Shown piece after piece: positions 6,669-13,761 of a stretch of DNA of 15,383 bases; the first letter of the stretch is position 1, and every line of letters starts with the position of its first letter. The translations under genes and the position numbers were made by a program. The notes beneath the pieces are model-generated. The model did not search any database. It had not been told where the DNA came from and worked only from the letters and a program-made list of their open reading frames with translations. Location of the stretch: positions 2,280 through 17,662 of the forward strand of contig JAHECM010000142.1 of the NCBI GenBank assembly GCA_024641725.1, given 5' to 3'. Source of the stretch: Limnohabitans sp. GTDB lineage: Bacteria > Pseudomonadota > Gammaproteobacteria > Burkholderiales > Burkholderiaceae_C.

Positions 6669-8270
6669 ATGCAGACTGGCGAAATCGCCCACACACCCCA
6701 ACGCATTGGTGTGCCCAAAGAAATTTTCCCTGGCGAAAAACGCGTCGCCACGGTGCCCGATGTGGTGAGCAAGTTGGTCAAACTCGGCTTTGCCGTGGTG
6801 GTGGAGCAAGGTGCGGGCGAGTTGGCCGACCTGGCCGATCAAGCGTATGTGGATGCCGGTGCGAGCATCGCCCCGAGCGCCGCCGAACTCTGGCGCAGCA
6901 GCGACATCGTCTTCAAGGTGCGGGCCCCCACGGCCGAAGAAGTGGCGCAGATGCACGAAGGCCAGACGCTGATCGGCTTTTTGTGGCCGGCCCAAAATCC
7001 TGAACTGATGCAGCAGCTCGCGGCCCAAAAGGTCACTGCGCTTTCGATCGACGCCTTGCCCCGCACCCTCAGCCGCGCGCAAAAGATGGACGCTTTGACC
7101 TCCATGGCGGGCGTCAGCGGCTACCGCGCCGTGGTCGAATCGGCCAATGCCTTTGGCCGTTTCTTCAACGGCCAGATCACGGCTGCGGGCAAAGTGCCCC
7201 CCGCCAAAGTGTTCATTGCCGGTGCCGGGGTGGCCGGTTTGGCGGCGATTGGCGCTGCCGCCAGCCTGGGTGCCATCGTGCGCGCCAACGACACCCGCGC
7301 CGAAGTGGCCGACCAGGTCGTGTCGCTCGGCGGCGAGTTCGTCAAAGTGGACTTCGAAGAAGAAGGCTCGGGCGGCGGCGGTTACGCCAAGGTCATGAGC
7401 GAAGGCTTTCAGGCCGCGCAGCGCGAGATGTACGCCAAGCAAGCCAAAGAGTGCGACATCATCATCACCACCGCGCTGATCCCTGGCAAGCCCGCGCCCA
7501 AGCTGATCACCGCCGAGATGGTGCGCAGCATGAAGCCCGGCAGCGTGATCGTGGACATGGCCGCCGAACAAGGCGGCAACTGCGAGCTGACCGAGCCCGG
7601 CAAAGCCGTGGTCAAGCACGGCGTGACCATCGTGGGCTACACCGACCTGGCCTCTCGCATGGCGCGCCAGTCTTCAACGCTGTACGGCACCAACTTGTTC
7701 CGCTTGGCGGAAGAGCTGTGCAAGACCAAGGATGGCGTCATCAACGTCAACATGGCCGACGACGCGATTCGGGGCCTGACGGTCATCAAGAACGGTGAAA
7801 TCACTTGGCCCGCCCCGCCTTTGGTGCTGGCGCCCAAGCCCGCCCCCAAGCCTGCTGCGGCCCCTGCCACCAAAAAAGGCCATGGCCACGGCGAGCCCTC
7901 AGGCCCCATGCCGGTGGGCCAGTTGCTCATCGTGTCGGCGGTGGCCGCTGTGCTGCTGGTGCTGGTGGGTGCCTATGCGCCAGCGGCATTCTTGTCGCAC
8001 TTCACGGTGTTTGTGTTGGCCTGTTTTGTGGGCTACATGGTGGTCTGGAACGTCAAGCCCGCACTGCACACGCCGCTCATGAGCGTGACCAACGCGATCA
8101 GTTCCATCATCGCCATCGGTGCGTTGGTTCAGATCTCGCCCATGGCCGCAGCCGGACGCCCCAACACGATGATTGCCATCTTGGCCGCTTTGGCGCTGGT
8201 GCTCACGGCCATCAACATGTTTGGCGGCTTTGCCGTCACCCAGCGCATGCTGGCGATGTTCCGAAAATAA
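6669..8270 (+). CDS. pntA: NAD(P) transhydrogenase subunit alpha, PntA (fused alpha-1/alpha-2 form)
   Basis: PntA carries the NAD(H)-binding domain I and part of the membrane domain II of the proton-translocating transhydrogenase, which transfers hydride between NAD(H) and NADP(H) using the proton gradient. The product has 533 residues. Domain I (about 10-380) has RIGVPKEIFPGEKRVATVP at its start, the nucleotide fold VFIAGAGVAGLAAIGAAASLGA (181-202) and MARQSSTLYGTN (331-342). A Pro/Ala/Lys/His-rich linker (about 388-413) leads to four membrane segments (416-437, 441-461, 474-490, 499-519). Many bacteria split these parts into two genes; here they are one, as in E. coli. The start has AGGAG six bases upstream. 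pntB follows after an unusual 137-base repeat-filled gap. Confidence 0.97.
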   Translation: MQTGEIAHTPQRIGVPKEIFPGEKRVATVPDVVSKLVKLGFAVVVEQGAGELADLADQAYVDAGASIAPSAAELWRSSDIVFKVRAPTAEEVAQMHEGQTLIGFLWPAQNPELMQQLAAQKVTALSIDALPRTLSRAQKMDALTSMAGVSGYRAVVESANAFGRFFNGQITAAGKVPPAKVFIAGAGVAGLAAIGAAASLGAIVRANDTRAEVADQVVSLGGEFVKVDFEEEGSGGGGYAKVMSEGFQAAQREMYAKQAKECDIIITTALIPGKPAPKLITAEMVRSMKPGSVIVDMAAEQGGNCELTEPGKAVVKHGVTIVGYTDLASRMARQSSTLYGTNLFRLAEELCKTKDGVINVNMADDAIRGLTVIKNGEITWPAPPLVLAPKPAPKPAAAPATKKGHGHGEPSGPMPVGQLLIVSAVAAVLLVLVGAYAPAAFLSHFTVFVLACFVGYMVVWNVKPALHTPLMSVTNAISSIIAIGALVQISPMAAAGRPNTMIAILAALALVLTAINMFGGFAVTQRMLAMFRK

Positions 8271-8272
8271 CA

Positions 8273-8398
8273 ACTTCGGGGACAGATCTTTAGCTCTGTC
8301 CCCGACCGATTAAGACTTCGGGGACAGATCTTCAGCTCTGACCCCGACCGATTAAGACTTTGGGGATGGATCTTTAGCTCTGTCCCCAACCGATTAGA
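8273..8398 (+). repeat. Three tandem 42-base hairpin repeats between pntA and pntB
   Basis: Three copies (8273-8314, 8315-8356, 8357-8398) follow each other with an exact 42-base period and fill the gap from 2 bases after the pntA stop to 10 bases before the pntB ATG. Each has a stem of 11 positions around an 8-base loop TCTTTAGC or TCTTCAGC. Copy 1 pairs perfectly (TCGGGGACAGA with TCTGTCCCCGA). Copy 2 has one A/A mismatch. Copy 3 changes both arms (TTGGGGATGGA with TCTGTCCCCAA) and still pairs, using two G-U wobbles as RNA. Hairpins are separated by ACCGATTAAGAC-type linkers. The form recalls REP-type palindromic elements moved by REP-associated tyrosine transposases, but no transposase is in the window. 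No T-run follows, so they are not ordinary terminators. Confidence 0.95.
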
Positions 8399-8407
8399 GA
8401 GACACTC

Positions 8408-9826
8408 ATGAATTCAAGTCTGGCCACGGTTGCCTACATCGGCGCAACCATTCTCTTCATCCTCAGCCTGGGCGGTTTGTCCAACCAGGAAACCGCCCGG
8501 CGCGGCAACCTCTACGGCATGGTCGGCATGAGCCTGGCCGTGTTGGCCACCATCTTTGGTCCGCAAGTCACGGCCGAAGGCATTCCGATGATCGTGGGCT
8601 CGGTGCTGGTGGGTGCGCTCGTGGGTTTGTACGCAGCGCGCAAAGTGCAGATGACGCAAATGCCAGAACTCGTGGCGCTCATGCACAGCATGGTCGGCAT
8701 GGCCGCAGCGCTGGTGGGTTACGCCACCTTTGTGGACCCCGAAGCTTCCAAGAGTTTGGACAGCGCCGCGCACGCCATCCACGCGGGTGAAATCTACATC
8801 GGCATCTTCATTGGCGCGGTGACCTTCTCGGGGTCGGTGGCCGCGTTTGGCAAGTTGTCGGGCCGCATTGGTGGCAGCCCCTTGTTGCTGCCAGGTCGTC
8901 ACTGGCTCAACCTGGTGGGTTTGATCGCCGTGGTTTATTTTGGCCGTGAATTCATGAACGCCCACACGGTGCAAGAGGGCATGGTGCCCTTGATCGTCAT
9001 GACCGCCATCGCCTTGTTGTTCGGCATCCACATGGTCATGGCCATTGGCGGCGCCGACATGCCCGTGGTGGTGTCCATGCTCAACAGCTATTCCGGTTGG
9101 GCCGCAGCGGCCACGGGCTTCATGCTGAGCAACGATTTGTTGATCGTGATCGGCGCTTTGGTCGGCTCCAGTGGCGCGATCTTGTCCTACATCATGTGCA
9201 ACGCCATGAACCGCAGCTTCATCAGCGTGATCGCTGGGGGCTTTGGCACAACAGCTGCAGCGCCCAAGCCAACGGGCGAAGCGGCCGAGCCGCAAGGCGA
9301 AGTCAGCCCCATCTTGGCTGCCGAAACCGCCGAGTTGCTGCGCGACGCCAAAAACGTGATCGTGGTGCCCGGTTATGGCATGGCGGTTGCGCAAGCCCAG
9401 CACACGGTGTTTGAAATCACCAAGACACTGCGCGAGAAAGGCGTGAACGTGCGCTTTGGCATCCACCCCGTGGCGGGTCGCATGCCGGGCCACATGAACG
9501 TCTTGCTGGCCGAGGCCAAAGTGCCCTATGACATCGTGTTTGAGATGGACGAGCTCAACGACGATTTTCCCGAGACCGACGTGGCCATCGTGATCGGTGC
9601 CAACGACATCGTGAACCCGGCCGCGCAAGACGATCCGACCAGCCCGATTGCCGGCATGCCTGTGCTCGAGGTCTGGAAAGCCCGCACCAGCATCGTCATG
9701 AAGCGCTCCATGGCCAGCGGCTACGCGGGCGTGGACAATCCGCTCTTCTACAAAGACAACAACCGCATGCTGTTTGGCGATGCCAAGAAGATGTTGGACG
9801 AAGTGCTGCTGGCTTTGAAGGCCTGA
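8408..9826 (+). CDS. pntB: NAD(P) transhydrogenase subunit beta, PntB
   Basis: PntB supplies the rest of the membrane proton channel and the NADP(H)-binding domain III. The 472-residue product starts with about nine membrane segments (to about 280), including ELVALMHSMVGMAA with His93 at the place of the proton-path histidine, and NSYSGWAAAATGFML (226-240). A short Ala/Pro/Glu linker (about 281-300) leads to domain III, with GYGMAVAQAQ (322-331), GIHPVAGRMPGHMNVLLAEA (351-370), GANDIVNPAAQDDP (397-410) and KRSMASGYAGVDNPLF for NADP binding. The ribosome site is a weak GAGAG six bases before the ATG, directly after the last 42-base hairpin. A strong terminator follows, ending the pntAB unit. 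Confidence 0.97.
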   Translation: MNSSLATVAYIGATILFILSLGGLSNQETARRGNLYGMVGMSLAVLATIFGPQVTAEGIPMIVGSVLVGALVGLYAARKVQMTQMPELVALMHSMVGMAAALVGYATFVDPEASKSLDSAAHAIHAGEIYIGIFIGAVTFSGSVAAFGKLSGRIGGSPLLLPGRHWLNLVGLIAVVYFGREFMNAHTVQEGMVPLIVMTAIALLFGIHMVMAIGGADMPVVVSMLNSYSGWAAAATGFMLSNDLLIVIGALVGSSGAILSYIMCNAMNRSFISVIAGGFGTTAAAPKPTGEAAEPQGEVSPILAAETAELLRDAKNVIVVPGYGMAVAQAQHTVFEITKTLREKGVNVRFGIHPVAGRMPGHMNVLLAEAKVPYDIVFEMDELNDDFPETDVAIVIGANDIVNPAAQDDPTSPIAGMPVLEVWKARTSIVMKRSMASGYAGVDNPLFYKDNNRMLFGDAKKMLDEVLLALKA

Positions 9827-9859
9827 ACGCCTGATCGCGCCCAACCAAGCACCACTCGA

Positions 9860-9882
9860 GGGGCCCATGGGGCCCCTTTTTT
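9860..9882 (+). terminator. Rho-independent terminator of pntAB
   Basis: GGGGCCC (9860-9866) pairs perfectly with GGGCCCC (9870-9876) around an ATG loop and is followed by six T (9877-9882). It starts 34 bases after the pntB stop codon. Confidence 0.93.
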
Positions 9883-9966
9883 GTGGGCGTGCGCGGGGTT
9901 GTCGGTGCAAATGAGAACCCGGGAAATCCAGTACTTTTCAGCGTCAGTTTCCAGTCAGACGTGCGT

Positions 9967-9972
9967 TAGACT
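9967..9972 (+). promoter_or_regulatory. Possible -10 element directly before fadD
   Basis: TAGACT (four of six with the -10 consensus) ends seven bases before the ATG at 9980. No -35 is recognisable at 16-18 bases and no Shine-Dalgarno site is present, so this is a weak suggestion of a leaderless start. Confidence 0.22.
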
Positions 9973-9979
9973 GGCTTGC

Positions 9980-11677
9980 ATGAAAAACAATGCAATGACC
10001 TCCGATCGCATTTGGCTCAACAGCTATCCCGAGGGCGTGCCCTCCGACGTGGACGTGGGCCAGTACAGCTCTTTGGTGGGCTTGATGGAGGACAGTTTTT
10101 CTCGGTTTGCAGACCGCACGGCCTACAGCTTCATGGGCAAGTCGATTGCCTATCGGCAAGCCGACGAAGAAAGTCTGGCCTTGGCCGCCTATTTGCAATC
10201 GCTGGGTTTGGCCAAGGGCGACCGCGTGGCCGTGATGATGCCCAACGTGCCCCAGTACCCGGTGGCGGTGGCGGCCATCTTGCGGGCGGGTTATGTGGTG
10301 GTCAATGTCAACCCCTTGTACACCGCGCGCGAGTTGGAGCACCAACTCAAGGACGCAGGCGCTCGGGCCATTGTGATCATCGAAAACTTTGCCGCCACCC
10401 TCGAAAAATGCATTGCCCAGACACCGGTGCAGCATGTGGTGTTGGCCGCCATGGGTGACCGCTTGGGCTGGCTCAAGGGCGCGGTCGTCAACCATGTGGT
10501 GCGCAAAGTTAAAAAATTGGTCCCCGAGTTCGATCTGCCGCAGGCCGTGCGCTTCAATGCGGCTTTGCACAAGGGCAAGGGCATGGCGTTCACACGGCCC
10601 GAGATCGCGCCCGACGACATTGCGGTGTTGCAATACACCGGCGGCACCACGGGCGTGTCCAAAGGCGCGGTGTTGTTGCACCGCAACGTGATCGCCAACG
10701 TGCTGCAGTCCGAAGCTTGGAACGAGCCGGTCATGAAGCGCATTCCTGCTGGCGAGCAACCCACGGCGGTGTGCGCGTTGCCGCTGTACCACATCTTCGC
10801 CTTCACGGTGAACATGATGCTGTCCTTGCGTTCGGGCGGCAAAACCATTTTGATTCCCAACCCGCGCGACTTGCCTGCGGTGCTCAAGGAACTGTCCAAA
10901 CACACGTTCCACAGCTTTCCGGCGGTCAACACCTTGTTCAACGGTTTGGCCAACCACCCGGATTTCAACACCGTGAACTGGTCCAACCTCAAAGTGTCAT
11001 TGGGCGGCGGCATGGCCGTGACGCCCAGCGTGGCCAAGCTCTGGCTGGAGAAAACGGGCTGTCCGATTTGCGAAGGCTACGGACTGTCAGAGACCAGCCC
11101 ATCGGCCAGTTGCAACCCCACCACCAGCACGGCGTTCACCGGCACCATCGGGGTGCCATTGCCCGGCACTTGGATGAAGCTGCTGGACGACGAGGGCCAA
11201 GACGTCACTGAGCCCGGTCAGCCAGGCGAAATTGCCATCAAAGGCCCACAAGTGATGGCCGGTTACTGGCAGCGCCCGGACGAAACCGCCAAAGTCATGA
11301 CCGCCGACGGCTATTTCAAGTCTGGCGATGTGGGCATGGTGGACGAGCACGGCTTCTTCAAAATTGTGGACCGCAAGAAGGACATGATTTTGGTCAGCGG
11401 CTTCAATGTGTACCCCAATGAGGTTGAAGAGGTGGCCTCGGCTTGCCCCGGCGTGCTGGAATGTGCGGCGATTGGCGTGCCGGACGATAAAACCGGCGAG
11501 GCCGTCAAATTGGTGGTGGTCAAGAAAGACCCGGCCCTGACGGCTGAGCAGGTGTTGGCTTACTGCCGTGACAAACTGACGGGCTACAAATTGCCCAAAT
11601 TGATCGAGTTCCGCGACGATTTGCCCAAAACGCCTGTGGGCAAAATTCTTCGGCGCGAATTGCGCAAGCCCAGCTGA
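9980..11677 (+). CDS. fadD: Long-chain fatty-acid--CoA ligase FadD
   Basis: FadD activates long-chain fatty acids to acyl-CoA through an acyl-AMP intermediate at the inner membrane face, feeding beta-oxidation. The 565-residue product is of normal length. It has the ATP/AMP signature YTGGTTGVSKGA (219-230), LPLYHIFAF (267-275), SLGGGMAV (340-347), EGYGLSETSP (365-374), GYFKSGD (444-450), the hinge DRKKDMILVSGFNVYP (464-479) and the C-terminal catalytic lysine K555 in PVGKILRRE. The ATG at 9980 (MKNNAMTSDRIW) is chosen; another in-frame ATG at 9995 is possible. Neither has a clear ribosome site. It is the first gene after the pntAB terminator and lies 69 bases before mtnN. Confidence 0.95.
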   Translation: MKNNAMTSDRIWLNSYPEGVPSDVDVGQYSSLVGLMEDSFSRFADRTAYSFMGKSIAYRQADEESLALAAYLQSLGLAKGDRVAVMMPNVPQYPVAVAAILRAGYVVVNVNPLYTARELEHQLKDAGARAIVIIENFAATLEKCIAQTPVQHVVLAAMGDRLGWLKGAVVNHVVRKVKKLVPEFDLPQAVRFNAALHKGKGMAFTRPEIAPDDIAVLQYTGGTTGVSKGAVLLHRNVIANVLQSEAWNEPVMKRIPAGEQPTAVCALPLYHIFAFTVNMMLSLRSGGKTILIPNPRDLPAVLKELSKHTFHSFPAVNTLFNGLANHPDFNTVNWSNLKVSLGGGMAVTPSVAKLWLEKTGCPICEGYGLSETSPSASCNPTTSTAFTGTIGVPLPGTWMKLLDDEGQDVTEPGQPGEIAIKGPQVMAGYWQRPDETAKVMTADGYFKSGDVGMVDEHGFFKIVDRKKDMILVSGFNVYPNEVEEVASACPGVLECAAIGVPDDKTGEAVKLVVVKKDPALTAEQVLAYCRDKLTGYKLPKLIEFRDDLPKTPVGKILRRELRKPS

Positions 11678-11701
11678 GGCGCGCAGCGCTCTCGTTCAAG
11701 G

Positions 11702-11720
11702 CGGCTCCGTTTGGGAGCCG
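11702..11720 (+). other. Hairpin between fadD and mtnN
   Basis: CGGCTCC (11702-11708) pairs perfectly with GGAGCCG (11714-11720) around a five-base loop. The sequence after it (TCGGTCCTTAAAAC) lacks a T-run, so it is at best a weak terminator and may protect the fadD mRNA end or structure the mtnN leader. Confidence 0.5.
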
Positions 11721-11746
11721 TCGGTCCTTAAAACACAGGAGTTTGC

Positions 11747-12496
11747 ATGGCCATTTTGGGCATCATGAGCGCCATGCACGAAGAGCTGGCGGCCGTGCTG
11801 GACGCCATGCCTGGCAAGCAGCGCGTGGGTGTGGCTGGACGGGATTTCTGGGTGGGGCATTGGCAGGGCCAAGAGGTGGTGGCGGTGCTGTCGCGCATCG
11901 GCAAGGTGGCCGCAGCCACCACGGCCACGGCGTTGATCGAGCGCTTTGGGGTGGACCGCCTCGTGTTCACCGGGGTGGCAGGCGGTGTGGGGCCCGGGGT
12001 GCGTGTGGGCGATGTGGTGCTGGCCGACAGTTTCGTGCAGCACGACATGGACGCCTCACCGCTGTTTGCGCGCCATGAGGTGCCCCTGTATGGCCGCAGC
12101 CGTTTTGACACCCATGCCGAGCTCAGCCGTGGGCTGGCCGCAGCGGCGCAGCAGGTGCTGTCGCAGCTTGGCACGCATGTGGGGCCGCAGGCGGTCGCAG
12201 AATTTGGCTTGCATGCGCCGCGCTTGCACATGGGGCTGATCGCCAGTGGCGACCGTTTTGTGTCGAGCGCGGCCGAATGCCAGACCTTGCAGCAAGCCTT
12301 GCCCGAAGCGCTGGCGGTCGAAATGGAAGGTGCTGCGGTGGCGCAGGTGTGCGCCGACTATGGCGTGCCGTTTGCTGCCTTGCGCACGATTTCGGACCGG
12401 GCAGATGACGACGCGCATGCGGACTTCAGCCGCTTTGTTCGAGAAGTCGCCAGCCGTTACAGTTTGGCGATTTTGTCGGCGTGGCGCTTGGTCTGA
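11747..12496 (+). CDS. mtnN: 5'-methylthioadenosine/S-adenosylhomocysteine nucleosidase
   Basis: MtnN (Pfs) cleaves adenine from MTA, SAH and 5'-deoxyadenosine, clearing by-products of methylation, polyamine synthesis and radical-SAM chemistry. The 249-residue product has GIMSAMHEEL with Glu13 at the position of the E. coli water-binding Glu12, FTGVAGG (74-80), DSFVQHDMD (94-102), GLIASGDRF (163-171), VEMEGAAVAQVC with Glu194, and RTISDRADD with catalytic Asp217. It is slightly longer than the E. coli protein. The start is well set by AGGAG five bases upstream. Its stop lies one base from the stop of convergent corA. Confidence 0.94.
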   Translation: MAILGIMSAMHEELAAVLDAMPGKQRVGVAGRDFWVGHWQGQEVVAVLSRIGKVAAATTATALIERFGVDRLVFTGVAGGVGPGVRVGDVVLADSFVQHDMDASPLFARHEVPLYGRSRFDTHAELSRGLAAAAQQVLSQLGTHVGPQAVAEFGLHAPRLHMGLIASGDRFVSSAAECQTLQQALPEALAVEMEGAAVAQVCADYGVPFAALRTISDRADDDAHADFSRFVREVASRYSLAILSAWRLV

Positions 12497-12497
12497 A

Positions 12498-13484
12498 TCA
12501 CTTGAGCCAGCCGCGCCGGCGGAAATACCACATGGGCACCACAGCGCTGGCAGCCATCAGCACGATGGCCATGGGGTAGCCCCAGGTCTGGCTGAGTTCG
12601 GGCATGTACTGAAAGTTCATGCCATAGATGCTGGCGATCAGCGTGGGCGGCAGCAAGGCGACGCTGGCCACCGAGAAAATCTTGATGATTTTGTTCTGGT
12701 TGATATTGATGAAACCCACCGTGGCGTCCATCAAGAAGTTGATCTTGTCGAACAAAAAGGCCGTGTGGGAGTCGAGCGAGTCGATGTCGCGCAAGATCTG
12801 TCGGGCTTCCTCAAACTGCTCGGCGTTGAGCATCTTGGAGCGCATCATGAAGCTCACGGCGCGGCGGGTGTCCATCACATTGCGGCGGATGCGGCCATTC
12901 AAATCCTCTTGGCGTGCAATCGCACCCAGTACCTCTCCGGCCATCGCGTCGGTCACATCGCCCGACAGCACTTTTTTTCCGGCCGTTTCGAGTTTGTCGT
13001 AGATGCCCTCGAGCGTGTCGGCCGAATACTCGGCGTCGGCGTCAAACAGTTTGAGCAGCACTTCTTTGGCGTCTTCGATCAGGCCCGGTGCGCGGCGTGC
13101 GCGCATGCGCAGCAAGCGGAACACAGGCACGTCTTCGTCGTGGATCGAAAACAGCACACCTTGGCTTTTGAGGTCGGCGTTGTGCTGGTTCAAGATGAAG
13201 GCGCAGCGCACGGTGCGCGGCGCATCTTCGTCGGCGATCAAAAAGTCCGATCGGATGTGCAGCTCACCGTTGTCTTCTTCGTAGAAGCGGGCCGATTCCT
13301 CGATGTCCTCGTCCATCGCGTCTTCGGGGATGGACAAGCCAAAGTACTGCTTGATCCAGCGCTTTTCTTCGACGGTGGGGGATTCGAGGTCAACCCAGAT
13401 GGGCTGAAAGCGCGAGAGCTCTTCCAGGGATTCGATTTCTTCTTGGAAGAGACGGCCGTTGACGAGGGTGAAGATGTTGAGCAT
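12498..13484 (-). CDS. corA: Magnesium/cobalt transport protein CorA
   Basis: CorA is a homopentameric inner-membrane channel for Mg2+ (also Co2+, Ni2+). The 328-residue product has a large acidic and helical cytoplasmic domain (about 1-260), then the first membrane helix KIFSVASVALLPPTLIASIYGMNF with the selectivity motif GMN at 288-290. A loop and a second helix (about 302-320) end in FRRRGWLK. The start MLNIFTLVNG at 13484 is preferred to an in-frame start at 13511. The ribosome site is weak (GGGA, about seven bases away). A long structured leader precedes it on the minus strand. It converges on mtnN with one base between stop codons, so any terminator must lie inside the opposing gene. 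Confidence 0.95.
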   Translation of the reverse strand: MLNIFTLVNGRLFQEEIESLEELSRFQPIWVDLESPTVEEKRWIKQYFGLSIPEDAMDEDIEESARFYEEDNGELHIRSDFLIADEDAPRTVRCAFILNQHNADLKSQGVLFSIHDEDVPVFRLLRMRARRAPGLIEDAKEVLLKLFDADAEYSADTLEGIYDKLETAGKKVLSGDVTDAMAGEVLGAIARQEDLNGRIRRNVMDTRRAVSFMMRSKMLNAEQFEEARQILRDIDSLDSHTAFLFDKINFLMDATVGFININQNKIIKIFSVASVALLPPTLIASIYGMNFQYMPELSQTWGYPMAIVLMAASAVVPMWYFRRRGWLK

Positions 13485-13544
13485 GGGTGATCCCAAAAGG
13501 CCAGATGCCAAAGGTTCAAAAAAAGGCGGCGACGGTTTGCGGCG

Positions 13545-13605
13545 GCTTTCGAACGATGGGCTCAGTGCTCAATGCATTCGAAAGCTAGCGACTCGGATAG
13601 CTTTC
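13545..13605 (-). promoter_or_regulatory. Mutually exclusive hairpins in the corA leader
   Basis: On the plus strand the three segments are A GCTTTCGAA (13545-13553), B TTCGAAAGCTA (13577-13587) and C TAGCTTTC (13598-13605). B pairs perfectly with A over 9 bases (13577-13585) or with C over 8 bases (13580-13587), but not both at once. As corA RNA this is an antiterminator-like switch about 60-120 bases before the start codon. A U-run (seven U, plus 13518-13524) lies downstream of the A arm but 20 bases away, so it is not a textbook terminator. Confidence 0.55.
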
Positions 13606-13640
13606 CACGACAGTGCGGCTCCAGAAAAAAGATGTGCGCG

Positions 13641-13649
13641 ATTATCGCA
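13641..13649 (-). promoter_or_regulatory. Extended -10 promoter candidate for corA
   Basis: The minus strand reads TGCGATAAT, an exact extended -10 (TG, one base, then a five-of-six hexamer). It overlaps an 11-base palindrome GCGATTATCGC (13638-13648) that could be an operator. Transcription would start near 13634, leaving a leader of about 150 bases. There is no clear -35, as is common for extended -10 promoters. Confidence 0.4.
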
Positions 13650-13761
13650 TTCGATGGGCACTTTTTTACCGCTGGGCCATGACCGGCTCGTGACGCAGGC
13701 CAGAGCGGGGCAGGTCCGCTTCTGGGGTGTTAGATTCGTCGCTTGATTTTTGGACGACCCC

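Noticed and set aside
8129..8389. Minus-strand open frame across the 42-base repeats, reading a 14-residue repeat (SLNRSG.ELKI-type)
   Set aside because: 42 is a multiple of three, so any stop-free repeat unit gives a periodic peptide. It starts at TTG with no ribosome site and runs antisense into pntA.
8273..8398. CRISPR-like array
   Set aside because: The units are directly tandem with no variable spacers, only three copies, and no cas genes are nearby.
8414..9910. 498-codon minus-strand open frame antisense to pntB
   Set aside because: His/Gln-rich shadow of pntB codons with no family features; it also runs through the pntAB terminator.
11702..11728. Rho-independent terminator after fadD
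   Set aside because: The stem is good but no T-run follows it; kept only as a hairpin.
12246..13490. Plus-strand open frame covering the end of mtnN and the antisense of corA
   Set aside because: It begins inside mtnN in another frame and shows no domain; both real genes are clear.
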